NCBI GenBank assembly: GCA_023459495.1
Contig: JAEWTL010000094.1
Span: 1-64,000 of the forward strand
Reading direction: 5' to 3'
DNA from: Bacillota bacterium
GTDB lineage: Bacteria > Bacillota > Clostridia > Christensenellales > SZUA-584
DNA: 64,000 nucleotides
Below are positions 8,138-16,882 of the stretch, in pieces (within the stretch, counting starts at the first letter, position 1; each line of letters starts with the position of its first letter). Position numbers and translations under genes: made by a program. The notes under the pieces are model-generated. The model saw only the letters and a list, made by a program, of their open reading frames with translations, was not told where the DNA came from and ran no database searches.

Positions 8138-8536
8138 ATGGGCGTTACCGATATTTACAGCCTGCCCGCCGTAGAGTGCGGCTCGGACATCAAACGGGCG
8201 ATCCGCCTCGTAGCGTCACCGCAAACCACCGGAGAAGACCGGATCATGATCGTGCATACGACCGTGCCGCCCCTCGGCATTTCCGAAGGACATACGCACC
8301 CGCACAGCGACGAATACATCATGTTCTCCATCCCGGGCAAGGCCATATTGGACGGCAAGGAATATGACGTGCCGAAGACGGGCGTTGTGCACGCCAAAGC
8401 CGGCGTTGTACACGAGTGCCGCAACACGAGCGAAACCGAAACAATGGAGCTTTACTGCGTGTTCGTGCCGCCTTTTGAGCCGTATGGCATCTATCCGGAA
8501 CTGATCGCAAAGACCAAAGCGCATATGGAGGAGTAA
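8138..8536 (+). CDS. Cupin-domain protein
   Basis: A 132-aa single-domain cupin. Motif 1 reads GHTHPHSDEYIMF and motif 2 VVHECRN, giving the His/Glu metal set of the fold. Such small cupins in sugar operons act as isomerases, epimerases or sensors; the sequence does not decide which. It starts 3 nt after the regulator stop with AGAAGGA upstream and is followed after 1 nt by the epimerase gene, so it is part of the same operon. Confidence 0.8.
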   Translation: MGVTDIYSLPAVECGSDIKRAIRLVASPQTTGEDRIMIVHTTVPPLGISEGHTHPHSDEYIMFSIPGKAILDGKEYDVPKTGVVHAKAGVVHECRNTSETETMELYCVFVPPFEPYGIYPELIAKTKAHMEE

Positions 8537-8537
8537 T

Positions 8538-9491
8538 ATGAAAATTACCGATACGCGCTACAAGGATGTGGATGCGGTCGCGGTGGAAGCGGACGCCCTG
8601 CGGGCGGTGTTCCTTCCGGCCTGTGGCGCCAAGCTCGCTTCGCTCACCGATCTGCGCACAGGGCGGGAGTTTCTCGTTCAGGCGCCGGGTGAGACATACA
8701 AGAAGCTCAGCTACGACAGCGATTACGTAGCCGCAGAATGCAGCGGCTGCGACGACATGTTTCCCACCATCGATATCTGGTATTATGACCGCTTTCCCTG
8801 GCAGGGCGCGCGCATGCCCGACCATGGTGAGGTCGCCGGGCTGCCGTGGCAGACGGAGACGGAAGCGGACGGACGGCTGCACATGTGGGTATACGGCGTG
8901 CGGTTTCCCTACCGGCTGGACAAATGGATCTCTGTACAGGATGGGTCGCTGCTGATCGAGTACGCCGCGCGCAACCTTTCTCCCTTCGGCATGGACTTCC
9001 TCTGGGCGGCGCACACCATGGTGAACGCCGAGCCGGACGCGGAAATATTCGTCCCGTACCCGGACAGTGCGCCCGCAACCATAGTGTTTTCCACGGACGA
9101 GAAATTCGGTAAGCCGGGCCACAAAGTCGCCTGGCCCTTTGCCATCCGGCGCGACCATACGGCGGTCAACCTGCGCAGTGTCGGCGCGCGCAGCCTGAAA
9201 GGAAACAACTACAAATACTATTTCGACGAGCCCATGCCGGAAGGCAAGTTTGGGTACTACTATCCGAGCGACCGCACGCGCCTGACAATGGAGGTGCCCG
9301 CGGACACGGTACCGTACCTCTCCTTCTGGATCAACGAGGGCAGCTTTAAGGACTTCTTCAACATCGCACCGGAACCGTGTACCGGCTCTTGGGATCATCC
9401 TGGCGCGGCCAAGACGCGCAAGCAGGCCAGCGTGCTGCCCGGAAACGGCGAATACAAATGGCACCTTCGCTTTACCGTGACGCAGGGTTAA
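8538..9491 (+). CDS. Aldose 1-epimerase family protein
   Basis: A 317-aa galactose-mutarotase-like beta-sandwich protein. Recognisable elements are the N-terminal strand turn GAKLASLTD, PDHGEVAGLPW around residue 93, and the conserved AAHTM with acidic residues beyond it. Family members interconvert anomers of aldoses or hexose-6-phosphates. Last gene of the operon and directly followed by a strong terminator. The actual sugar is unknown. Confidence 0.8.
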   Translation: MKITDTRYKDVDAVAVEADALRAVFLPACGAKLASLTDLRTGREFLVQAPGETYKKLSYDSDYVAAECSGCDDMFPTIDIWYYDRFPWQGARMPDHGEVAGLPWQTETEADGRLHMWVYGVRFPYRLDKWISVQDGSLLIEYAARNLSPFGMDFLWAAHTMVNAEPDAEIFVPYPDSAPATIVFSTDEKFGKPGHKVAWPFAIRRDHTAVNLRSVGARSLKGNNYKYYFDEPMPEGKFGYYYPSDRTRLTMEVPADTVPYLSFWINEGSFKDFFNIAPEPCTGSWDHPGAAKTRKQASVLPGNGEYKWHLRFTVTQG

Positions 9492-9500
9492 TTGAATGAT

Positions 9501-9537
9501 ATAGACAGCCGCGGAGAATCCTGCGGCTGTCTATTTT
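9501..9537 (+). terminator. Intrinsic terminator of the sugar operon
   Basis: A 12-bp stem (ATAGACAGCCGC / GCGGCTGTCTAT) with a 10-nt loop, followed by TTTTC. It lies 9 bases past the epimerase stop. Confidence 0.9.
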
Positions 9538-9587
9538 CAAGCGGGACGTATTGCGCAAGCTTCTGAGGCACAAAATCCCCTTCAAAT

Positions 9588-9616
9588 TTGACAGACAGCC
9601 GAAAATCCTTTATAAT
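9588..9616 (+). promoter_or_regulatory. SigA promoter of the antiporter gene
   Basis: Perfect TTGACA (9588-9593), 17-bp spacer and perfect TATAAT (9611-9616). The predicted start near 9623 leaves a 5' leader of about 108 nt. Confidence 0.9.
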
Positions 9617-9634
9617 TGCCTTACAGGACTGAAA

Positions 9635-9683
9635 AGCCCGTTATATCGATTCGCAATGGTGGGGGCTGATAAGCCCTTTTTTT
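9635..9683 (+). promoter_or_regulatory. Attenuator-like leader of the antiporter gene
   Basis: A terminator hairpin GGGCT-GATA-AGCCC (9663-9676) followed by seven Ts (9677-9683) lies between promoter and gene. An upstream AGCCC at 9635-9639 could pair instead with GGGCT 9663-9667 and prevent the terminator. Such geometry is typical of riboswitches or other attenuators. I could not match it to a named class. Confidence 0.55.
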
Positions 9684-9730
9684 GTCCGTAACTGGCGTCG
9701 GCATCGGAACTGACTAAGGAGGTAGCCAAA

Positions 9731-11323
9731 GTGGCAATCGAGCTTTTAATACTGGCAGCGGTAATCCTGATCTGCGTGCTGCTCAACCGGCTTACCAGCC
9801 GCCTTGGCATCCCGATGCTGCTGGCGTTTATCCTGCTGGGCATGGCCTTTGGCTCGGACGGTATCGTCCGCATCGCCTTCGACCGGTACGATGTGGCGGA
9901 AAGCATTTGTGTCGGCGCGCTGATTTTGATCATGTTCTACGGCGGCTTTGGCACCAAGTGGAGCGAGGCCCGGCCCGTGGCGGCCATGTCCGCGCTGCTT
10001 TCCACGGCAGGCGTCATCATCACCGCGGGGCTCACCGGCCTGTTTTGCTATGCCATACTGGGCATGGAACTGTACGAAAGCCTGCTGATCGGCGCCATCA
10101 TCAGTTCGACCGACGCCGCGTCCGTGTTCTCAATTCTCCGTTCCAAGCGGCTGAACTTAAAGCACAATACCGCCTCACTGCTCGAAGTGGAGAGCGGCAG
10201 CAACGACCCTGCGGCGTATATGCTGACGGTCATCGTGCTGACCGCCATGAATGGTAAAGCATCCGCGGGCACGTTTGTCTACATGGTATTCGCGCAAATT
10301 GTTTACGGTGCTGCGGTGGGTGTTGCCGTCGCGTTCGGGGCGCTGTTTCTGCTGAGGCGGCTGCGCTTCCCTTCGGGCTTCGACGCGGCCTTTGCGCTGG
10401 GCATCGCGGTACTCGCCTATGCCGGGGCCGCGCTGATCGGCGGCAACGGATACCTGAGTGCATACGTCGTGGGCATCATCCTCGGAAACAAGCGCATCCC
10501 CAACAAGCGCTCCCTCGTGCACTTCTTCGACGGCGTGACGGGCCTGATGCAGATGCTGATCTTCTTCCTGCTGGGCCTGCTGGCATTCCCCTCCCGGATG
10601 CCCGCCATCCTGCTGCCCTCACTGGCCATTGCCGCGTTTCTGACGTTTGTGGCCCGGCCCGCCGCGGTGTTCGCAATTCTTTCCCCGTTCCGCAGCCCGC
10701 TTCGCCAGAAGCTGCTCGTATCGTGGTCGGGACTGCGCGGCGCGGCTTCCATCGTGTTCGCCATTGTGGCTACCGTCCACCCCGCCTTCATCGAGGCCGA
10801 CGTGTACCACATCGTGCTGTGCATCGTGCTGTTCTCCATTGCGCTGCAGGGCTCGCTAATTCCCTTTGTCGCACGGCGGCTCGATATGATCGACAACAAC
10901 GTCAACGTGCTGCGTACCTTCAACGACTTCTCCGACGAGGTGCCTGTGCAGTTCGTCAAGCTCGCTGTCAAGCCCGGCCACCCGTGGGCAGGCAAACGTG
11001 TGCGCGAGATCTGCCTGCCGCCCGATACGCTGCTCGTCATGGTGCTGCGTGGCACGGAGCGCATACCGCCGGGAGGCAGCACCGAGATTCGTGAAAACGA
11101 CACACTCGTGCTCAGCGCGCGGGCCATCGAGGACGACGTACACATTCAGTTGTGCGAGCAGACCGTGGGCAAGGAACATGCGTGGAACGGCAAACGCCTG
11201 TCGGAGATTCGCGGCGACGGCGGACTCGTCATCATGATCCGACGCGGCGGCAGGGTGATCATTCCGAGCGGCAAGACGCAGCTGAAAACAGACGATGTGC
11301 TCGTCATAAACGCGGAAGACTGA
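9731..11323 (+). CDS. Cation/proton antiporter with two TrkA_C domains (NhaP2/CpaA type)
   Basis: A 530-aa membrane protein of the monovalent cation:proton antiporter superfamily: about 12 hydrophobic helices in residues 1-385, including the conserved segment SSTDAASVFSIL and the acidic pair ESGSNDPAAY, which carries the ion-binding Asp. Two RCK_C (TrkA_C) modules follow at about 395-455 and 465-530, each with the G-KR-x-I and L/V-x(8)-G motifs. In CpaA and NhaP2 relatives these soluble domains gate K+ or Na+ export, in CpaA by binding c-di-AMP. The GTG start has AAGGAGG 8 nt upstream. Ion and ligand specificity are inferred only. Confidence 0.85.
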   Translation: MAIELLILAAVILICVLLNRLTSRLGIPMLLAFILLGMAFGSDGIVRIAFDRYDVAESICVGALILIMFYGGFGTKWSEARPVAAMSALLSTAGVIITAGLTGLFCYAILGMELYESLLIGAIISSTDAASVFSILRSKRLNLKHNTASLLEVESGSNDPAAYMLTVIVLTAMNGKASAGTFVYMVFAQIVYGAAVGVAVAFGALFLLRRLRFPSGFDAAFALGIAVLAYAGAALIGGNGYLSAYVVGIILGNKRIPNKRSLVHFFDGVTGLMQMLIFFLLGLLAFPSRMPAILLPSLAIAAFLTFVARPAAVFAILSPFRSPLRQKLLVSWSGLRGAASIVFAIVATVHPAFIEADVYHIVLCIVLFSIALQGSLIPFVARRLDMIDNNVNVLRTFNDFSDEVPVQFVKLAVKPGHPWAGKRVREICLPPDTLLVMVLRGTERIPPGGSTEIRENDTLVLSARAIEDDVHIQLCEQTVGKEHAWNGKRLSEIRGDGGLVIMIRRGGRVIIPSGKTQLKTDDVLVINAED

Positions 11324-11362
11324 TGCAGTGAACAGTGAATAGTGAATGGTGAACAGCAGCGG

Positions 11363-12232
11363 TTAAAATAGGCTGAGCTGCTGTGGGCTGTGCTTATCCT
11401 CAAAGGCATGCAGGTAAGCAAACACCGCGTCGTTGCCGGTCAGGATGCCATTGCGCGCGCACTCGTCGTAGAAGATGCGCATCAGCGCGGCGTTGTTCGG
11501 ACTCTCGATGGAATAATCGAGGCCATAGCGTGACTGGTAACGTTGCTTCATACCGGGAAAATGCTTATCCAACTGGGCATAAAAGTATTCGCGGTTGCCT
11601 TCGCGCAGCGTTAAGCCCATGCCGAAGCATATGATGCCGTGCACGCCCGCTTCCGCACAGTAGTTTAATATGCCGCGCAGATTCTCCTCCGTGTCGTTGA
11701 TGAACGGCAGGATGGGATCGAGCCATACCACGGTGGGGATGCCGTGGTCGCGCAGGGTGCAGAGCGTTTTGAAGCGTTCGCGCGTGGTGCTGACGTTGGG
11801 TTCAAGGATGCGGCACAGTTCTTCATCGCAGGTTGTCAGCGTCATCTGCACCACGCACTTGGTTTTCTCGTTGATGCTTTGCAGCAAATCGAGGTCACGC
11901 AGCACGCGGGCGGATTTGGTGATGACCGTGAAGCCAAAGCCGTACCGGTCAACAATCTCGATGCAGCGGCGTGTGATTCCCAGCTTTTCTTCCAGCGGAA
12001 TGTACGGGTCGCACATGGAGCCGGTGCCGATCATGCATTTCTGCCGTTTGCGGCGCAGTGCGTCCTCCAGCAGCTCCGGCGCGTTCTGCTTCACTTCGAT
12101 GTCTGTGAACTCATGCTCCATGCCGTAACAGCGGCTGCGGCTGTCGCAGTAGATGCAGCCGTGCGTGCAGCCCCGGTAGATGTTCATACCGTTATAGCGG
12201 GATAATATGGACTTGGCTTGTACATAATGCAT
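11363..12232 (-). CDS. SPL-family radical SAM protein
   Basis: A 289-aa iron-sulfur protein related to spore photoproduct lyase. The radical SAM cluster motif is CTHGCIYC near residues 22-29. The N-terminus (YVQAKSILSRYNGMNIYRGC) and the segment ending IGTGSMCDPYIPLE match the SPL-related group. Family members use a 5'-deoxyadenosyl radical; the substrate of this group is not established, with DNA repair likely by analogy. The last five residues are QLSLF, the consensus bacterial beta-clamp-binding pentapeptide, which would tie it to replication or repair sites. It stands alone, convergent with the antiporter gene. Confidence 0.8.
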   Translation of the reverse strand: MHYVQAKSILSRYNGMNIYRGCTHGCIYCDSRSRCYGMEHEFTDIEVKQNAPELLEDALRRKRQKCMIGTGSMCDPYIPLEEKLGITRRCIEIVDRYGFGFTVITKSARVLRDLDLLQSINEKTKCVVQMTLTTCDEELCRILEPNVSTTRERFKTLCTLRDHGIPTVVWLDPILPFINDTEENLRGILNYCAEAGVHGIICFGMGLTLREGNREYFYAQLDKHFPGMKQRYQSRYGLDYSIESPNNAALMRIFYDECARNGILTGNDAVFAYLHAFEDKHSPQQLSLF

Positions 12233-12253
12233 TGGGAAATCCTCTATCGTACC

Positions 12254-12388
12254 AAAGGCCCCCTTGCCTAAAGGGGGCTCCCGGCGTAGCCGTGTGGGGG
12301 ATTCGCTGCATGCGTTTTTTGGCTACGGCCGACTGCCGCAAATCCCTCCGGCGCTTCGCGCCACCTCCCTTTAGGCAAGGGAGGCTTT
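12254..12388. repeat. Palindromic intergenic repeat (family D) with AAAGGC(C) ends
   Basis: Left hairpin CCCCCTTGCCTAAAGGGGG and right hairpin CCTCCCTTTAGGCAAGGGAGG bracket GC-rich inner palindromes (GGCGTAGCC, CCGGCGCTTCGCGCC). The outer bases AAAGGC/GCCTTT are complementary. No gene is seen in 12233-12452. Confidence 0.7.
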
Positions 12389-12452
12389 ACTATGAGCCCT
12401 ATACAACGTGCAAGACAGGTGGGAGAATTCGTCGGTTCTTTGCATAGTTATC

Positions 12453-13973
12453 TTATATGGTCATCGCTTTCGTGACTTCCGGCACATGCCGCAGCGTATC
12501 GCGCGCGGTCATAGAGAGTTCACCAAGCTGCTCTGCCGCAGCCTCCCCCGCTTTGCCGCAGATATACGCACCATAGACAGCAGCGTCAAAGCCGTCCATA
12601 CCACCCTCGCACCCGCCTGCCAGCAGGCCCGCGATCACGCCCGTCAGCACATCGCCGCTGCCGCCGCGCGCCATGCCTGGCGAGCCCTGCGGCACGAAAG
12701 CTACACGCTGCCCGTCGGTGACGATGGTCGTCGCTCCCTTGAGCAGCAGCGTCACGCCGTACTCCGCTGCGAAACGCCTTGCATTGCCGATGAGGTCAGC
12801 ACGCACCATTTCGGGCGTCAGACCGCTCAGGCGTGAGAACTCCACAGGATGCGGTGTCAGCACGATATCGCCCTGCTTCCGCTTCAGCATCCCCATATCC
12901 TGCGCGATGATGTTCAGCGCGTCCGCGTCAAACACCTTGCGTATGGCGTAGTTTTCTATCAGATGGCGCACCGCTGCCGCTGCGCCACTGCCCGTGCCGA
13001 TCCCCGGCCCTGTCGCGAGCGCGGTTTTGCCTGCCATCAGCTTTTCAATGCCGGGTACACAGTTTTCCGACAGCGCTCCGGAGAATTCGTCCAGCGCGAA
13101 CGTCGTGGCTTCGGGCGAAGACGCGGAGAATATGGGCTGCAACGATCCCGGTATGCCCGCCGTCACCAACCCTGCGCCGCTGCGCAGTGCCGCTTCCGTA
13201 CACATCAGCCCCGCGCCGGAGAAACCCTGGCTGCCCGCGACGATGGCGAGCTTGCCGTAGCTGCCCTTGTGGGTGTCGTTTCGCCGCGCGGTCAGCGTCA
13301 GTTCGTCCACTGCACTCATGCTGCTGATTTCGAAGCCCTCGCTGGTGCCGATCTCCTTCACGGTGAGTCTGCCGGTCAGCTCCCGGCCCGGATAGAGGAA
13401 GTGCCCCGGCTTGGCGCACTGGAACGTGACCGTCTCGTCCGCGCGGACAGCGCAGCCCAGTACCGCGCCCGTGTCCGCGTGCACACCTGAGGCAATATCG
13501 ACAGCGACCACATATGCGCCGCTTTTGTTCACCGCTTCGATCGCCGCCGCGTGCAGGCCGGTCACCTCACGCGAAAGGCCCACGCCGAACAGCGCGTCAA
13601 TCAATACGCCATCGCGCAGGTTGAACAGGTGCGCCGTAATATTCGGTTCATTTTGTATCTCAATAATGCTTTCTCCGAAATAAGCCGCGTTAACTGCCGC
13701 ATCGCCCTTCAAGGCGTCCACCCGGCCCACGAGCAGCACGGTCACCTCATAGCCCTTGGCTTTGAGCTGCCGGGCCGCCGCGAAGCCGTCTCCGCCATTG
13801 TTGCCCGGCCCGCACAGCGCGACCACGCACGTGCCGATATCAAACCGGGCCGTGACCGCAGCTGTGACGCCGAACGCCGCGTTCTCCATCAGGAGCAGCG
13901 ACGGGATGTGCAGGGTATCGATCATATGCGCGTCGAGCGCGCGCGCCGTGTCCGCGAATACCACCGGAACCAT
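12453..13973 (-). CDS. nnr: Bifunctional NAD(P)HX epimerase / ADP-dependent dehydratase
   Basis: A 506-aa fusion that repairs hydrated NADH and NADPH. Residues 1-215 are the epimerase half (MENAAFG, the phosphate loop GNNGGDGFAAARQL near residue 57). Residues from about 225 form the ribokinase-like dehydratase half with TGPGIGTGSG, LTPHPVEFSRL, LLKGATTIV and the anion hole GMARGGSGDVLTG. The length fits the family. It starts 1 nt after the acpS stop, using AAGGAG inside the end of acpS, the common nnr-acpS pairing. End of the recX-birA-P1 peptidase-acpS-nnr operon. Confidence 0.95.
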   Translation of the reverse strand: MVPVVFADTARALDAHMIDTLHIPSLLLMENAAFGVTAAVTARFDIGTCVVALCGPGNNGGDGFAAARQLKAKGYEVTVLLVGRVDALKGDAAVNAAYFGESIIEIQNEPNITAHLFNLRDGVLIDALFGVGLSREVTGLHAAAIEAVNKSGAYVVAVDIASGVHADTGAVLGCAVRADETVTFQCAKPGHFLYPGRELTGRLTVKEIGTSEGFEISSMSAVDELTLTARRNDTHKGSYGKLAIVAGSQGFSGAGLMCTEAALRSGAGLVTAGIPGSLQPIFSASSPEATTFALDEFSGALSENCVPGIEKLMAGKTALATGPGIGTGSGAAAAVRHLIENYAIRKVFDADALNIIAQDMGMLKRKQGDIVLTPHPVEFSRLSGLTPEMVRADLIGNARRFAAEYGVTLLLKGATTIVTDGQRVAFVPQGSPGMARGGSGDVLTGVIAGLLAGGCEGGMDGFDAAVYGAYICGKAGEAAAEQLGELSMTARDTLRHVPEVTKAMTI

Positions 13974-13974
13974 G

Positions 13975-14346
13975 CTATTCTCCTTCCGCGACGGCCTGCG
14001 CGATGGCGTAGCCCCCGTCGTGCGATATGGATATGTGAATGCGCTTCGCGCCCAGCTGCTCCGCTGTACGTTTCGCTTCGCCTTGAAGTTGCACCTCCGG
14101 CTGTCCGGAGGGCAGTTTGATGATGGATATCTCGCGCAGCGGCATGCCGCCGAGGCCGAGGCCCAACGCCTTCAGCACCGCCTCTTTGGCAGCGAAGCGC
14201 CCCGCTACCGTCTGCGGCGCATACTTACACGCCTTAAAAACCTCCATCTCCTCATCTGAGAAAAAGTCGGTATAGAACCGTTCGTTTTGGGAGGGCCGGT
14301 CCATGCGGGCAATTTCCACAATGTCGATGCCGATACCGATGATCAT
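13975..14346 (-). CDS. acpS: Holo-[acyl-carrier-protein] synthase
   Basis: A 123-aa enzyme that transfers 4'-phosphopantetheine from CoA to a serine of ACP. The Mg-binding GIGIDIVEIARM is at the N-terminus, the FAAKEAVLKALG motif near residue 53 and ISISHDGGYAIA near the C-terminus; all are hallmarks of the short AcpS type. The ATG at 14346 overlaps the upstream stop as ATGA. A longer in-frame reading to 14493 would run inside the peptidase gene and is rejected. Confidence 0.95.
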   Translation of the reverse strand: MIIGIGIDIVEIARMDRPSQNERFYTDFFSDEEMEVFKACKYAPQTVAGRFAAKEAVLKALGLGLGGMPLREISIIKLPSGQPEVQLQGEAKRTAEQLGAKRIHISISHDGGYAIAQAVAEGE

Positions 14347-15251
14347 GCGCCTGCCCCCACGGCATTGACGATGGCCCGCGCGGCTGCCTCGGCCCCGGCT
14401 GCCAGCACCGCATGGATGCTGCAGGGCAGATCGCCCAGCGAGAACGCGAAAACCGTGTCGCCGTCGAACATGGTGTGCGCGGGACGCACGCACATCGCGA
14501 CGCCGTCCTGCCCCATGGCGGCGAGCTTATTCGCCTGCTCCTTGGTGAGCGCTGCGTTCGTGCCGATTACGCCGATGGTGGTGTTTTTGCCTGCCATGTC
14601 CGGCTCAGCAAACTGCATCAGCGCATCGTTGACCGTGCCGTAGAGCTGTCCCGCCACGCGCTTGCCCGTCTCGTGGCTGTACACGTCGCCCAGTGCGTTC
14701 ACCGCGAAGCACGCCGCCACGATCACGCCGCCCGGCAGCTCCACCGAAGCGCAGCCGATGCCGCCGTACGCGGCGAACTCCATGCCAGCTGCCTTACCGA
14801 CCGTCGCGCCCGTGCCGGCGCCATACCGCCCCTGTTTCAGCGGCGTCTCAACCGCGGCTTCGCAAGCGGCATATCCCGCCTGCACGTCCGGACGTACCGT
14901 AGAACTGCCTACGCCGAGATCGTACAGCACCGCCGCCGGAACGATGGGCACCAGCGAATCTCCCGTATCCAGCCCCATGCCGCGCGCCTCCAGCCAGCGC
15001 ATCACGCCGTCCGCCGCCGCGAGACCGAACGCGCTGCCGCCCGAAAGCAGAATGGCGTTGGCCTGCTGCACGGCGTTCATGGGACGGCACAGATCCGTCT
15101 CGCGCGTGCCGGGGGCACTGCCCCGGACGTCCACGCCGACCACGCCGCCGCTTTCGCCCAGAACCATGACCGTGCAGCCGGTTTCGTTTTCCTTGTCCGT
15201 GTAATGCCCGGCCAGCACGCCGGGAATGTCCGTGATACAGCCCTTATACAT
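14343..15251 (-). CDS. P1 family peptidase (DmpA/NylC-like N-terminal nucleophile hydrolase)
   Basis: A 302-aa self-processing aminopeptidase/amidase. The family core is clear: TDIPGVLAGHYTD, GGVVGVDVRGSAPGTRETD, LLSGGSAFGLAAADGVM, and the processing site GKNTTIGVIGTNA, where cleavage is expected between Asn and Thr so that Thr becomes the nucleophile (as in NylC-type members; DmpA uses Gly-Ser). Expected products are an alpha chain of about 230 and a beta chain of about 70 residues. It overlaps birA by 8 nt and acpS by 4 nt. The natural substrate is unknown. Confidence 0.85.
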   Translation of the reverse strand: MYKGCITDIPGVLAGHYTDKENETGCTVMVLGESGGVVGVDVRGSAPGTRETDLCRPMNAVQQANAILLSGGSAFGLAAADGVMRWLEARGMGLDTGDSLVPIVPAAVLYDLGVGSSTVRPDVQAGYAACEAAVETPLKQGRYGAGTGATVGKAAGMEFAAYGGIGCASVELPGGVIVAACFAVNALGDVYSHETGKRVAGQLYGTVNDALMQFAEPDMAGKNTTIGVIGTNAALTKEQANKLAAMGQDGVAMCVRPAHTMFDGDTVFAFSLGDLPCSIHAVLAAGAEAAARAIVNAVGAGA

Positions 15252-16188
15252 AGCCCTTCTCCCCCCGCAGCGACACCTCGCCCGCGACGAACCGCTGCAT
15301 TCCGCCGTTCGTCTCGATCAGTATCGCGCCTTCGTCGTCGTAGCCCGCAAAACGCCCCTCCGCGCTGCCGCCTGCCCAGCTCAGTGTCACCGCGCCCTGC
15401 ACGGCACTGCGCTCGCGGAACGCGGGCATGAAGGGCGAAAGCCCGTGTGTTTCAAACGTCTCAAACGCCGCAAAGAATGCGTCGATGATGGCCGCCGCAA
15501 GTACCGTGGGGTTGGCGTCCGCCGCCGAGGCAATCTGCGCGATCTCGCCGGTCAGCGTATCCGGGTCCGTGTTGACGCCGATGCCGACCGCGACGAACTC
15601 CACGCCGTCCATATTCACCATCGACTCAGTCAATATCCCCGCGGCCTTCTTGCCGCCGATCAGCACGTCGTTGGGCCATTTGATGCGCGGCTCCATGCCG
15701 CTCACGCGCTCGATAGCCCTGCATACCGCCACCGCCGCCATCAGCGTAACGCCCGACACGCGCGCCGGGTCGATAGCGGGCCGCGCCAGCAGGGTGACGT
15801 ATACGCCCTGCCCGGGCTGCGATACCCATGTGCGCCCCAGCCGCCCCTTGCCCGCGGTCTGCTCCCCCGCGAGAAACGCCGCTTGCCGCAAACTGCCGTC
15901 CCGTGCCGCGGCCTTGGCGGTCTCGTTGGTGGATGCGCTGCTATCCTCGAAGAACACCGGCACGCCGCATTTCAGGTATGCGCGCACATATTCCGCGCGC
16001 GGCACCAACGGCGGCTGGGCCAGTCGGTAGCCCCGGTTCGTGACGCTTTCAATTTCCGCGCCGTCCACCTGAATGGCCTTGATGTGCTTCCACAGCGCCG
16101 CCCGCGTGACGCCCAGCTTCGCGCTCAGCGCCTCGCCCGATATAAAATCATCCGCCTCACAAAGCGCCCTGTATATTTCGTCTCTCAC
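15244..16188 (-). CDS. birA: Biotin-[acetyl-CoA-carboxylase] ligase / biotin repressor
   Basis: A 314-aa two-function protein. Residues 1-60 form a winged helix (SGEALSAKLGVTRAALWKHIKAI), so it is probably also a DNA-binding repressor of biotin genes. The ligase domain follows, with AGKGRLGRTWVSQPGQGVYV (biotinyl-AMP loop) near residue 113, IKWPNDVLIGGKKAAGIL, and an SH3-like C-terminal domain. The start is a GTG overlapping the recX stop (GTGA), with GGGGGTGGA upstream. Confidence 0.93.
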   Translation of the reverse strand: MRDEIYRALCEADDFISGEALSAKLGVTRAALWKHIKAIQVDGAEIESVTNRGYRLAQPPLVPRAEYVRAYLKCGVPVFFEDSSASTNETAKAAARDGSLRQAAFLAGEQTAGKGRLGRTWVSQPGQGVYVTLLARPAIDPARVSGVTLMAAVAVCRAIERVSGMEPRIKWPNDVLIGGKKAAGILTESMVNMDGVEFVAVGIGVNTDPDTLTGEIAQIASAADANPTVLAAAIIDAFFAAFETFETHGLSPFMPAFRERSAVQGAVTLSWAGGSAEGRFAGYDDEGAILIETNGGMQRFVAGEVSLRGEKGYV

Positions 16189-16796
16189 TCATCCACCCCC
16201 GAAAACAGCGAAGAGATAACGCCGTACGCGAACCCGTGCCGGATGAGCGCCGCGCTTACACGTTTGCGTTCCTCCTTCGGATCGCCGTCCTTCATCAGGC
16301 GCGCCAGCTCCCGCTGCGCAATCTCGCGCTCCTCCTCCTCGCCGTAGGCTTCCATGGCTTCCCGCACGACAGCTGCCGGTACGCCCTTTTCCTTCAGCTT
16401 ATATTCCACCGCCATGCGCCCGAGCCGCCCCGTCTCCATGGCGCTGCTCACGTATTCCGAGGCGTAGGCCGCGTCGTTCACGTAGCCGTAGGCTTCCAGC
16501 TTGGCAAGGGCCGTTTCGATTGCGGCTTCGTCGATGCCGCGTTCCTTAAGCCTGCGGGCCAGATCCGTGCGAGTGCGCATTCCGTGCGCCAGCGTGGCAG
16601 CCGCGCAGTCAAAGGCATAGGCCGCGTTGTCCTTCTCCACCGCCTCGCGCAACACGGAAACGGGTATCTCCGCGCCCACGCGGATACCATGCGTCACGAG
16701 CGCCTCCGCGCCCAGCGACGCGATATACTGCCCGTCCGAATACAGGTTGTACCGATCCTTCTTCCGCTTCTGCGGTTGAATCTCGTCGATTCTCAT
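16185..16796 (-). CDS. recX: Regulatory protein RecX
   Basis: A 203-aa helical RecX-family protein, which modulates RecA filaments. Typical features are repeated three-helix units with KERGIDEAAIETAL, AYGYVNDAAYASEYV and LKEKGVPAAVVREAM. ATGs at 16796 and 16808 are both in frame; 16796 has GGAAG about 5 nt before it. An extended -10 lies at 16816-16824, so 16808 would be almost at the transcript start. recA itself is 26 kb away. Confidence 0.85.
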   Translation of the reverse strand: MRIDEIQPQKRKKDRYNLYSDGQYIASLGAEALVTHGIRVGAEIPVSVLREAVEKDNAAYAFDCAAATLAHGMRTRTDLARRLKERGIDEAAIETALAKLEAYGYVNDAAYASEYVSSAMETGRLGRMAVEYKLKEKGVPAAVVREAMEAYGEEEEREIAQRELARLMKDGDPKEERKRVSAALIRHGFAYGVISSLFSGVDE

Positions 16797-16815
16797 CGTT
16801 TCTTCCATGTTTTTG

Positions 16816-16824
16816 ATTATACCA
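16816..16824 (-). promoter_or_regulatory. Extended -10 promoter of the recX-birA operon
   Basis: On the minus strand TGGTATAAT (TGn plus perfect TATAAT) ends 19 bases before the recX start. No good -35 is visible, as is usual for extended -10 promoters. Confidence 0.6.
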
Positions 16825-16882
16825 AAAGCCCCGGCATATTTCATCCCCTGCCGCGCAAAATAAGAAGCAGGAGGCACGCGCC

